The position numbers and the translations under genes were made by a program. The notes beneath the pieces were generated by a model. The model worked only from the letters and a program-made list of their open reading frames with translations, did no database searches and was not told the DNA's origin. Positions 1 to 12,299 of a stretch of DNA of 64,000 bases are shown here, piece after piece. Source of the DNA: Pseudofabraea citricarpa. Lineage: Eukaryota; Ascomycota; Leotiomycetes; Helotiales; Dermateaceae. The stretch spans positions 1 through 64,000 of the forward strand of contig JAPWGK010000038.1 in assembly GCA_029641185.1 (NCBI GenBank), written 5' to 3'. Position 1 is the stretch's first letter. Every line of letters starts with the position of its first letter.

Positions 1-3000
1 CTATCTTCTTAATTAAATCTTATCTTAGATATTATTATATTAGGTATTTACTTTTAATAGTAAGTATAATCTTAAAGCTAAACTATAAATAGAATATAAT
101 AAGCCTTATAAGAGCCCTTATTATAATATTATCTATAAAGTAGACCTTCTTAATATACCTTAGCTAATTCTTAAATATCTTATTTATAATCTTAGAGAAA
201 GCTACTTTTATATTAAAATAACCTCTTTTAATTAAGCCTTAAATATAAGGATTATAAGTACTTACTTATATCTTAATAAACTTAAGCTTAGATATAAGAT
301 TATTAAGGCTTCTCTAGTTCTTAGGCCTTTTATTAATAATAAGAATCTTAAATATATTATAGATATAAAGAATATCCTCTTTAATAAAAGTAATAATATA
401 AGTAGAATCTACCTTAGAGATAATATATCTTATAATTATATCTAATATCTCCTTATATATATTAATAATAAAAAACTTCCTTATACTTAATAGGAGATTA
501 GTAATATTTAGATACTATTTATAATATATATATAATACTCTAGTTATATAAATTACCTTATAAGTAATATTATATAACCTAAATTAATACTAGAGATACG
601 ATATTATATATACCTTTATTTACTTATAATATCTCTCCTAGAAATAATACTCTATTACCTTTATATATATTACCTCTTGTCTCTTATATATCTCTCTATT
701 ATATAAGTTCTTAATAATACTTATTTATTTTTTCGGATTATTAATAATATATTATTTATATCTACTCCTAGTAAGTCTCTATTATAATACGCTTTAGTAT
801 ACTTAGAATCTTATAGTATATTATTAAAATACTAACTATTCTTTATCTCTAATACTAGCTAGTCTCTTAAGAGTTATAAGAAATATTATAATTTATTTTA
901 ACTTAAGGCTTTACTTACTCTAGAGGATAATACTTGTTTTAGTATTTAGGTAGATATAAGATCTTAAAATAAGTATTATTTAAAGAGAGCTAAGTTAAAA
1001 GATAATATAATTATTAATCTCTTCTTTTTACTTTTTATCTTTAAGTTTCTTTTTTATAATAAGATAATAAGATAATATATCTATAACTTTATTTTTCTTA
1101 CTAGGTATATATATAACCTTAAAGTTAAATAGCCGAATCTAGGTAATCTATCTTATTAATAATATACTAGGTATATCTAAAGTAATACTATTAAGCTAAG
1201 TAATAAGTATATTAGTATTTATCTTAAGAGTAAAATATACTCTAATAATATATTCTTTTATTTTCTTAAGTATCTTAAGAATATCTTTATACTTATATTT
1301 AGTAGTATTATAATTATACTTAGTTAGATTTTACGTCCTTAACTTATATCTACTTAGATACTTCTTCTTATCTTTATTATCCTAAGAGAATATACCTCTC
1401 TAGCTATCTAGACTTATATTAATAGTAATATAAATTATTTCTACTCTAAGCTTATAGTTAATTATAATAAGATAAAGAGCTTTTACTAATACCTTAATAA
1501 GTTCTAGTTTAGCTTTCTAGTATCTCTTATCTTACTTAAATATTATATTCTTTTTTAATAAACTATATAATAGCTTTATAATAAGTATAAAGATTTTAAC
1601 CTAGATACGATAGTATATATAAATCTCTAAGAAGATACGAACCTCTTTTATATTAGTTAGATCTAGCTAATTAACTAGCTTTATAATCTTTATATTAATA
1701 GGTAATTTACCCTTAGGCTTATAAATAAATCTAATAACTTTAATACCTTTTATATAAAACTTAGACTTAGGACTAATAGTTAAACTTATCTTCTTAAGCT
1801 TAAGTAATATCTTACTAAGGTTTTATATATATTTTATTATAAATTATTAAACTCTTAGAAGAACTTTTTTATTATTATACTATAAATAGGGTCCTTTAAT
1901 ATTAATATTATTAAGAAATAATTTAATAATATAAGGATTTAGGGAAAAGAATACTTTAGATATAATACGTATAAACTAAGCTATTAAATTTATTATATCT
2001 TATATAAGAGTAATAGCCCTTAGTAGTTTAATATTATTTATAAAGAAAGCGGTTAAGTTTTTACTTTACTTAGCTAATAGAATCTAGTTATAACTAGAAA
2101 ATAAATTAATTAGACTAATAATCTAGAGGTATATAAACTCTTTTATAAAAGAATCTATTAATAAAGGAAGATTAGTATCTCTAATTATTATTATATTATA
2201 TTTTATAATTATACTTATAAGTTTATATTTATTTAGCTTTTCCTTTATAACTAGGAATTATAAGTTTTTATATAACTTATAATAGCTTTCTAGTATATTA
2301 TTAGTAATATACTCGCTTATTATCTTATATATAATCTTATAAAGTTTCTTAGTAATTAGAAAGTTTTATACCTATTATATTTTATATAATATTATCCTAA
2401 TTTCTTATAACTTAGTAACCTCTAGCTTTATAAGTTCTTTCTCTAACTAGTTAAATAAGAACGCCCCTTTCTTATTATAAAATATCTCTTAAAATACCTC
2501 TTTCTTTTTTAAGGTTAATATATTACCTATAAATAAGTCTTATATTCTTTCTAGTATAAGTTTTTAGCTCTTTAGAAATTCTATATATTAAAGCTTAAAC
2601 TAGTTATTATAAGAACCTAGAATAACTAGTAGCTTTTCTATTAACTTAATAACTTCCTTCTAATTATTAAGACTAGATAGCTTAACTCTTATATCTCCTC
2701 TAAGATTTATAGGTCTTATCTTTTAAGCCTTCTACTTATAGAGAGTTAAGACTTCCCTTTTATATTTTATCTTAAAAAGAGGGAGTATTATACCTTTATA
2801 AAATACCTATAACCTTAATAGCCTTTTAAGACTAATAATATATAAATCGCTTTTTAAGAAGAGAGGATTTTATAGAGTCGCTCTTATTATCCTTTTACTC
2901 TTAGGTATCTTAAGCTTATTTTCTAGTATTAAGGTTTCTAAAAGAACTAATAAAATACTTAGTAAGCTTCTAGTAAGTACTTATTAAGCTCTCTTAAGTC

Positions 3001-6000
3001 TTAGAGCTTTAACTAAGAAGGCTTTCTTAAGCTTATAATCTAGCTTAAGTATTCCTTAAATCTTCTTATATTTCTCTTATCTTAATAATAAATATAATAA
3101 AATATTAGTCTTCTTATCTATATTTATATCTATAGGTATATTATAACCCTCTACTACTTTTCTTATATTAGGCTTATCTCTTTTTTCTTTTAGTAAGATT
3201 TCTTATATATATTTAAGAGGTTTATTTATATATCTTTTAACTTATTCTTCTTATAATAGATTAGTATCTAGTTTTCTAAGTTACTCTTAGAGTCTAAGTT
3301 ATCCTCTAGATCTTATTATTATATTACTTAGGTCTTAAACCTATAAGTAGTAATATAAAGATATAAAAGCCTAATCCTACTAATATTATTATTAGTTATA
3401 ATTTATATCTTATAGTTTTTTTTTAAATCTTATTCTAAGCTTACTCTTATCTTATATATAAATAGTTACCTAAGTATTAAGTTATAGTCTAATTATTATA
3501 TTATATAAATATATAAGATTACTTATATACTACTAATATCTAGCTATATATTATTATAAACCCTAAGGATTACTTAAGACGTCCTCTTATAATTAATAAT
3601 TATAAGATTCTTTTTTTCTCTAATACTAAGACTAGCTTTTCTCTAGATATTATAAGTTATAATATTAATCTTACTTATATCTATTATACTTATTACTTAT
3701 ATTAACTTCTAATTATTATAATTATAGATAATAACTAGTAAGTATAAGCTATTAATATAATATAATAGAATATTAACTCTAGTAGTTATATTTTATATAA
3801 GAAAGCTTATATCTATATAAAGTCCTAACTCTCTAACCTTTAGTATATTAATTTAAATCGTATTACTTAGAAGTTAATAGTAGCTAATACTTATAACTTA
3901 AGCTAGGTTTATTTAATTAAAGATAAAAGCTTATTTATATATAAGTATAATTATCTAATTTATAATAATATATTATACTTCTAGTATCTTAGCTTATAAG
4001 ATATAAGGCTTATATTCTTTCTTCTTCTTAGCTTTAGTAGCCTCTAAGGTTTTATTATTATCTAAGCCTAGTTATATTAAGTTCTTAATAAGGGTTCTCT
4101 AAATACTTAAAAGCTTCCTATTATACTTAGATATCTTAATATTAATTAGTTTATATTAGTAAAATACTTACTCTAAAGTATCTAAATCTATAATTTTAGA
4201 TATTAGAGTAATAAACTTAATAGTTTTCTCTAGCTTCTTAGTATTCTTTTAGATATTTATACTTAACTTAGTTTTTCTAAAGGTATTAGTAACTACTAGA
4301 GTATCTCTTAAGCTTATAAGTATAATAATAAGAGTATTAAGTATAATTTACTTAATCTTATTATTTTTACTTATTATAACTAGTTATAACTAATAATAGG
4401 AGTCTAACTCTTTTTTAAATTTAATAATTAGTATTATATACTAGAGAGTTATAATATTATCTTATATACTAATAAAGCTAATTATAATACCTTTCTTCTT
4501 ATACTTATAAATCTTAGTAAGCTTATATTTACTTATCTTAATATTAATATTAGATTTGGTTTTTATATTCTTCTTAAGCTAAAGTATCTTAAATTAATTA
4601 TAATAAGGAATTTTATTATTATTATAATATAAATATTACTTTTTAGTAAAAATACCTTAAGATATCTTAGCCTTCTAAAAGGATACTAAATTAGATCTTA
4701 TAAGTCTAGGATATACCTAGTTATTACTTTTATCTTTATAAATAATTCTAATCTTTATATAATAAGTAAGTATTAGGTAATTACTAGAGAAGTAAAAGCG
4801 CTTATTATAATACTAATAAATATAATCTTAATCTATAGAGTTAGATTATTAATAGCTAGTCTATAGAGTACTAATATAAATACTAGTACTAGAATTTATA
4901 CCTATTATATAACTCGAATTATATTTATAGTTATACGCTTCTATTATATAATATATCTTATTAACTTTTTCTTTAATATTATAATTATTATATTACTTAA
5001 GTAACTCTAGCTTATTATTATAAAACTTAATTTCTAATATATTAACTCTAGTATTACTTTTACTAGTAATAGTAGGTAGCTTACCTTTCTCTTTCTAGTA
5101 CTTAATTATAATAATCTTAAAGGTAATATAATCTTCTAATAATATCTTAGCTATTATATTAATAATATTATTAATCTTATTATAATTAGGAGCCGCTTTA
5201 GAGGCTTATATCTTTATAGTTATATTACTAAGTATTATACTAAGAGTTATAATAGTTTATATAAGATTACTAACTACTAGTATAAAGAGTATAATTAAGT
5301 TAAAGGTCTTATTTAGATTATTATATAATTAGAGGTCTAGTAGCTTATTAATAATAATAATATTATTATTATCCTACTTAAGTAAGTAGGTAAGATTCTT
5401 CTTAGCTTAGGTATAAGTCTTAGTAAACTTATAAATCTTAGTAAATATAAAAATTCTTAGTTTATTATACTTAATCTTCTTCTTCTTTATAATAATAAGA
5501 ATATAGTCTTTAGGAAGACTAGAGAGAAGCTTATATACTTATTTATAAGAGCTTAGTTAGCTATTACTAAGTAGTCGCTTAGAGCTTAGCTTATATATCT
5601 TTAGGAATTCTAAGATTTTAGTTATATCTTTTTTTAGATAATTAACTAAAATATTTAAGAACTTAATAATATATTAAAGTTACTTAGAATTATAATTAGC
5701 TTATTCCTCTAAGAATACTTTCTTAAAGATAATCTAATTTCTTTACTTAAAGCTATCTAATACTTTAGTATAAGAACGAACTAATAAGTAATAGTAATTA
5801 GAGTATCTAAGAACTAGCTTTATATTAGAGAGACTTTTATTAAGTATTATCCGTTTATAATATTAAATAAATTTAGTAGCTTTTATCTTCTTAAAAAGAG
5901 AAGTATTAATAGAACTAGGAGGGCGAACCTTTAAAGCGACTTATATAATTTTATATATTATCTTAGGCTAGATAACTATTTATTTTCCTTTCTTACTAGG

Positions 6001-6300
6001 AATACTTATACTAGGTAGGGTTCCTAAGCTTAATAAGTCTAAAGAAGATATTAAGAGCTTTCTTTTCTTCTTTTATTTTTATTTATAGGAAGGAATAAGT
6101 AAGAGAGAAGGATTAGTAATAAGAAAGCGTTCTTAAGATAATATTATAATATTAGATTAGAGCTATATAAGCTTAAGTTAAGTACTAAGCGAGTACTAAG
6201 AGAGGATTAAATAAGATAATAAGAAGTTATAAATTATAGAATAATTAGAAAAACTAAGTAAAAGTCTTTCTAGCTAAATATCTAAGACTTTTATTTTAAT
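1..6300 (-). mobile_element. RIP-degraded Ty3/gypsy retrotransposon relic (partial, runs off the left edge)
   Basis: Reading the minus strand through TAA/TAG stops gives long stretches of retroelement-like protein. Near 1,880-2,190 lies a reverse transcriptase core: a block resembling PLIDSFIEEF, then a relic of DLFSGYDQI, an LLRATTLIQGATNSVAQF-like block, and FLNNI at 1904-1918 where families have (Y/F)LDDI. At about 1,440-1,770 lies the usual RT/RNase H junction (IIKLVN then NIKEVR.FL, later YYRI and LLKKN..FKWDKR). About 4,600-5,900 reads as a different, Lys/Asn-rich product in the gag position upstream of pol. Almost every stop can be explained as a C-to-T or G-to-A change of CAA, CAG or TGG, which is the RIP signature. 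LTRs were not identified and the right end is approximate. Confidence 0.75.
1850..2480 (-). pseudogene. Reverse transcriptase domain of the gypsy relic, catalytic Asp pair lost
   Basis: On the minus strand the frame starting with AGA at 2182 stays readable for about 280 bases with only TAG/TAA interruptions. It follows the gypsy RT order: the RD.NLPLLIDSFI block, SLI.LFS.Y.QI.LA, TAFF, a LLRA.TL.Q block, SLNPYI, then FLNNI.IKGP. The active-site pair normally written DD is encoded AAT AAT at 1907-1912, so both aspartates have become asparagine through G-to-A changes on the coding strand. This copy cannot encode an active enzyme. Confidence 0.75.
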
Positions 6301-8900
6301 TAAACGTTTACCTTTTATATATATATAATATATAACTTTAAGGAATAGGTTATAAGATAAGATTAGATCCCTCTTAGTCTCGTATTATTAAAATATTAGA
6401 TATAAAAGAAATAACTTAGAATTATATATATTTATTAGTATAACCTAAATAAGAAAGTCTTACTTCTAAGTTTCTATTATTTGCTTTTATTATATATTTC
6501 TAGAAGGATAAAATTAATATTATAATTAGATATAATATAAGGTTTACTTTTTTTATATTAACTTTCCTAGAAATAAGTAGCTATTACTTTATTATTTTTA
6601 TACCCTTACTTTGCTAGTTATATTATACTTCTTACTTACCCTTAGACTCTTCTAAGATAATTAATTTCTTATTTAAGTATTTAAACTTAGTTTTATTTAT
6701 ACTCTAAAGCCTAAGTCCTAAGTTTTAGAGAGTCCTAGTATTACGTTTTCGATTAGATACTAGATAGGCGAATAACTTTAATTCTTATATACTCTTTATA
6801 TTAGACTTATTATTATAGGAAACTTAGTATAAGTAGGGGGTAATTAGGATCTAAACTTAAGGATATTATCTTTTTATTAAGACGCTATTATAATAAATAT
6901 AATTTTTATAATAATCTTAATAAACTAGGGGAATACTTATACTAAACTATAAGTAATATCTACTTTATAAAGTTAATTAGAAAATAAATAATAGTATAAA
7001 CGATATAAATTTTATTAATTAACTAAATAAAATAAACTAAAAATAAATAAAAGGATAACTAATTAACTACTTATCTTCTTTCTAGTATAATAATATATTA
7101 CTTCTCTTATCCTCTTATATTCTCTAGCTTTAAGTATAATTTATACCTACTAGTACTAACTAGGAGCTCCTTTATTATAGCCTAAGCTTTTAGTAAGATC
7201 TCGCCTAGTCTAATATAACTACTTACTTTATACTTGTACTAAGGTTAAGGTTATTTCTTAAAACTATTATTTATAAATAAAAATACTAGAGCCTTATATC
7301 CTTTTAGTCTCTAACTTTTAAGGTCTCCTTAATATCTATTATTATAATATTCCTTTTAATCCTCCTCTAACTCTAGATATTATATCTTTCGCCTAGACTA
7401 AGACTTATAAAAATATACCTTTATTATTCTAATAGTAATCTTAATACTCCTAGTAATATACGTATCTACGTATCTCTAGATAACCTCTAAAGTTATATAT
7501 TCTTATAGTTATAATTATCTCTTATCCTTTATAAGTTCTTAATCCTCCTAACGTTCCTATTATTCTAGTTATTTTATCTTCCTAAGGATTTTAACCTTCG
7601 TATTATTATATTATTCTAATTATCGCCTATTATTTATTATAAGTTCCTAATCTCTTAAGTACTCTAGTATTATCCTTTATATTTACTATTAAGTATCTAG
7701 CTTATAGAATAACTTAGATCGATATCTTATATATTTGATAATCAATTATATTTATAGGTTTTAACGTCTCTAGCTACTTCTACTAGTAATTATATAATTA
7801 TATTCTAAGTACTCTAAGAGCTTAGTCTATTATTAAAGGTTAATACTAAATAAGCTTATTATATTAATACTATAAGTTGCGATCTAGTTTATATTTATTA
7901 TTATTTAAAGTCCCTACGTAGGTTACTAATATAATAGGGTAATAAATATTAGGGCGTATCCGAATCTATAATACTATAAATGTAACTAGTAACTAATATA
8001 ATATATATAACTATATATAAGGTATATTTAGTAATCGAATTAATAGTTATAAAGGTAGGAGGTAAAAGAAGTAGTTAATTAACTATAGTAGTAAAATATA
8101 AATAATAATATATAGCTCTTAGAGTACTTAAAGAGTACTTGCAAAGCCCTTATATAATAGTGCCTAAGGTAGTAATAACTCCTTACAAAAGTAAAAAAAG
8201 TAATAAAATCGAGTATATAACCCTATTATATTAGTAGAAAACTTTTTTATAAGTAATAAAAAGGCGATTATAATAAATCTTTTATTTTAGGTACCTAAAA
8301 TAATTAAGAATAATAAAGATTCGAATTAATTATAATTATTAGGTTTTACTTTTATATAATCGGATAATTTAATATAAGATATAATAATTCTAAAGGATAA
8401 TAAAAGATTTTAATAAGCTTTTATAATAATATAATATAAAGTTTCTTAGTCCTTAATTTTTTTACTTTTTAAATTAATTAAAGAAAAAATAGATTTTTTA
8501 TATCTTAGATTATTAGTTAAAAGATAATAAACTTTATAATAATAAAAAACCCCGATTTATAATAGATTATTATAAGATTAATATAATAAGTAATATATTT
8601 TATATAATTATAAAAGTTATTTTTCTTTAAAATTAAATAAATACTAATAAATTTATAACTTTAGTAATAAATTTTCTTAATAAATATAATTATATAACTA
8701 AAAAGCTAGAAATTATTTTATTTTATTTTATAATTTATAAAATAATTCTAAGTTAAGGTCAGTTAATTATTTAAATAATTATATTTTTTATTATTAAGAA
8801 ATATTACTTAGTAATTATAATATTTCTAATATTTAATTCGAATTTATAAGAATAAATTTTTACTCGAACTTTAATTAAAGTTTTAAGTATAAGCTAGAAT
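6300..8900. other. AT-rich RIP-type DNA without readable coding content
   Basis: Base composition matches the flanking relics: dominated by TA steps, poor in CG and CA/TG. No frame could be read through stops as a known protein. It lies between the 5' side of the minus-strand gypsy relic and the hAT relic, so it may contain the gypsy upstream LTR and the 5' part of the hAT element, but neither was identified. Confidence 0.5.
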
Positions 8901-9108
8901 ATTTTATTAATAAGTAATATAATTATTTCTTATATTTTTACTTACTTAGTTATAAATAAATTCTTATTTTTCGTATTTATTATTTTATAATCTTATAATT
9001 ATTTATTTTTATCTAAACTTTATTCTAAGTAAAAATAATAAGAAATAAGATATTTAAGTAACTAATATTAGTTATAAGAATTTCGAGAAATTCTTTTATT
9101 AATTATTA

Positions 9109-9203
9109 TTATTACTTTTATCTTAAATTATTACTTTTATCTTAAATTATTATTTTTATCTTAGATTATTACTTTTATCTTAAATTATTATTTTTACCTT
9201 AAA
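9109..9203. repeat. Five tandem copies of a 19-bp AT-rich unit
   Basis: The unit ttattacttttatcttaaa occurs at 9109-9127, 9128-9146, 9147-9165, 9166-9184 and 9185-9203, followed by a partial sixth copy. Copies 1, 2 and 4 are identical. Copies 3 and 5 differ by one or two transitions (C to T, T to C, A to G). It sits inside the RIP block, about 0.8 kb before the readable hAT transposase. Confidence 0.9.
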
Positions 9204-9978
9204 TTATTACTTTTACTTATTTAGAATTATATTATTAATCTACTAGATTTTAACTAAAATATCTTCTTTTACTTCTAAGTTTACTAATAATCTTTTAATT
9301 AAACTTACTTAAATTAAGAAAAAAAAGAGTTATTTTTATTTTAATAATAATTCTAGAGAAAGTTTTTTATTTTAGTAAAATAATATTAACTAGGTTTAGA
9401 ATAATATATTTTAAAGTAATAATATAAAATAAGATTCTTCTAAAAGAATCTTAAAATCCTAGATCTTATTTTTTAAAGCTATAAATTATTATTCTAGGTT
9501 ATTTATAGTTATTTATAAACTTTATTTTATATAACTTATTTATCTAAGTCTAAGAAATACTAGTATTATTATTTTTCTAAATTATTTAAAGTCTTTAAAA
9601 TATAAGAAGAAAACTAACTTATTAAGATAACCTTTAATTAAGTATATTTTCTAAAACTAGATATATTTTTTTTTAATTAATATAAGATTAATATAAAATC
9701 TAGATTTTCTTATTAACTTATTATTTATATTAAAGATATCTATTATTATAGCTATTATATATAAGATATTATAAGAGTTTCTAGTAAAACTTATATTAAG
9801 TTTAAAGCTTTCGTTTTATTATATAAAAAACCTTATATTTTATAAATTTTTTTTTATACTTAATAATAAGTTTAAGATATTATTAGCTAAAATTTTACGT
9901 ACTAATATTATAATACGTATATATAAGATTAAATAACTTTTATTTTATAATTAGGTTTTAAAATCTAAAATATTAATT

Positions 9979-11330
9979 ATATTAGATTATTAATTAAGTT
10001 AAACTTATATATTCTTTCTAGGTATTATAATTATATTTATTAACTCTAAATAAGTTCTTTAATATTCTCTTATTAGATTTAAATATCTAAGGGGTTCTTA
10101 TTCTAGTAAAATACTTATAAAAACTATTATAAAAATTTTATAGAAATTTAATATTAAAGATAATATTATTATTATAATAACTAATAATACTAGTAATAAT
10201 ATTATATTAGTAAAAGAGTTAAATAATACTTTTAATCTTTTAACTTTACTAGGTATTATATTTTTATAAAAAATTACTAGAATTTCTTACTTAGCTTATA
10301 TTATTTAATTTACTCTTAATAATCTCCTTAGTATTATTCGTATTAAACTAATAAATAATAATATTATTTAATCTTAAAAAAAAGAAGATAATAATATTTT
10401 TTAAGAGCTAAATAAAATAAATATTACTTATATTCTAATAACTTTAGCTAAAATATATTATATTAAACTAAGTTATATAATAATCTTATATTAATTAATA
10501 TTAGATAAGATATCTTATTATCTTTATTAATTTAAGTAGCTATTAAATTAAAGAATTTAATAAGATTTAAAAGAGAATTATCTAAGAAAATAATTTGTTA
10601 ATAACTAAATAGATTTTATAACTAATTTAAGATATTTTTACCTAATAGAATTCTACTTATATTATACTTATTTGAGTTTTATACCTCTAAGAAATAATTA
10701 ATAAGTTTACTTATATTAATTAATATATTATCTATTATTTAAATAAAAATAAATAATCTTAGATTAAATATCTTATTAATCTTATAAAATTATTTAATTA
10801 TTTAACTAATATTATTAGTCGAGCTAAAAACCTATCTTATAGCTTTATTTTTAGTATATATAATAAGCTTTTTAAATATCTTAAAAATATATTATTAAAA
10901 CTTAAAAGTAAAATATTTATTTAATTTTTATATATTATATAAATTATACCTATAATATAAGATATTAATATAATATTAATAAAACTTTATAAATATTATT
11001 AAGAAACCTATATAAATCTTAGGAGTATTTATATAATTTATATAATCTTAATTTTTTCTTATAAAACTAAATCTTTTTAGGAAGATCTAAGTTTTATAAT
11101 AAATAAAAAAGATTAGATTTATTATTATAAAGAATAATTTAAGCGGTTATTTAAAGCTAAATATAAAATAATATATAAAAGCTTAATTAAGTAAATAAGT
11201 TTATAAAGCTTAAATATTACCTTTAAACTTATAAATAACTTATTTTTACTTTTTATATTAAATAAGAATAAAAAAGATAAGATAAGCTTATTATCTAAAG
11301 CTAATTAATACTTAATAAAAGATAAATTTC
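9979..11330 (+). mobile_element. RIP-degraded hAT-family transposase relic
   Basis: Two readable frames carry the hAT transposase landmarks in the right order. In the first (10,000-10,370) a relic of FLGI.I.FI is followed by S.IRFKYLRGS, then ITNNTSNN at about 10,177-10,200, which matches the conserved TTDNASNN block with its catalytic Asp codon (10183-10185) now AAT. After that comes a counterpart of RCLAHI. In the second (from 10,622) comes DIFT**NSTY at 10,631-10,660, equivalent to DV.TRWNSTY, then the W.KYL..L..FNYLT..ISRAK block and a YNKLFKYLE region. Internal stops are TAA/TAG where CAA, CAG, CGA or TGG would be expected. The N-terminal zinc finger and both termini are not resolved. 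Confidence 0.72.
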
Positions 11331-12184
11331 CTTACTTATAATTAATATATTTTTATAATAATTAATATTAATCTTAAGATAATTATTATTAATCTTAAGT
11401 CTCTTAAATTTTAATTTATATAAAAGACTAAGCTTCTTATTTTAGCTAAAATAATATAAGACTTTCTTTATATTTAAGTTACTAGTATTAATCTAAAATA
11501 TATATTTAATATTATCTAGGATATTTATTATTATTATTATATTAGACTAAGCCCTAAGATTATATTAGTTATTATTATTTATAATTATTATAATTAGACT
11601 TATAATAATATACTAAAGATAAATAATACTTTTAATATATTAGCTTTTATAATAAATATATAAGGCTTAATCTCTAATAAAATTTTAAAAAAAGAGAATT
11701 AAAGATTAAAAGATATAATTATAAAAATAATTATAACTTATATTAATAATAAAAAGGATATTTCTAATACTCTAAAATAAGCTCTTAGGACTAAAAGAAT
11801 ATTAATACGAACCTATTAAGCCTAGTATCTAAATAATATATTTTCTTTTATTTAAAAAAGCTATATTTTTAAGATAAAATATTAAGCTAATATAAAGATA
11901 AAATAATATCCTAATATATTTGATTTACTAGATTTTCCTAATAATTTAGAAAAACTAAGGTTACCTAAGACTAGTAATTTTTTATTATTATTATTAAATA
12001 AGTATTAGAGATATTCTAAACTATTAAGTAATAAGACTAAAACTCTAAGAATATATACTTATTATATCTAGTTATAATAATCTTATAATAATTAAAGTTT
12101 TATTACTCGCTTTTCTATTACTTTTATTAAGTCTTAAGAATCTTTCTTAAGATTACTAAAATTATATAAATTACCTATAGGTTT

Positions 12185-12250
12185 TATAGGTAGGTTTTTT
12201 TTTTTAAAAATAACCTGTAGGTTTTTTTAAAATAAGAAAACCTACCTATA
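12185..12250. repeat. 14-bp inverted repeat with 38-bp spacer at the end of the RIP block
   Basis: The arm tataggtaggtttt (12185-12198) is the exact reverse complement of 12237-12250. The surrounding 130 bases are rich in ACCTA/TAGGT motifs, including TAGGTAATAGGTAATAGGTA at 12268-12287 and the palindrome ataggtacctat at 12281-12292. The position, about 0.9 kb past the hAT transposase and just before composition returns to normal, suggests a transposon terminus or subterminal repeats. Confidence 0.6.
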
Positions 12251-12299
12251 GGGTCTTATAAGACGGGTAGGTAATAGGTAATAGGTACCTATACCGAAG

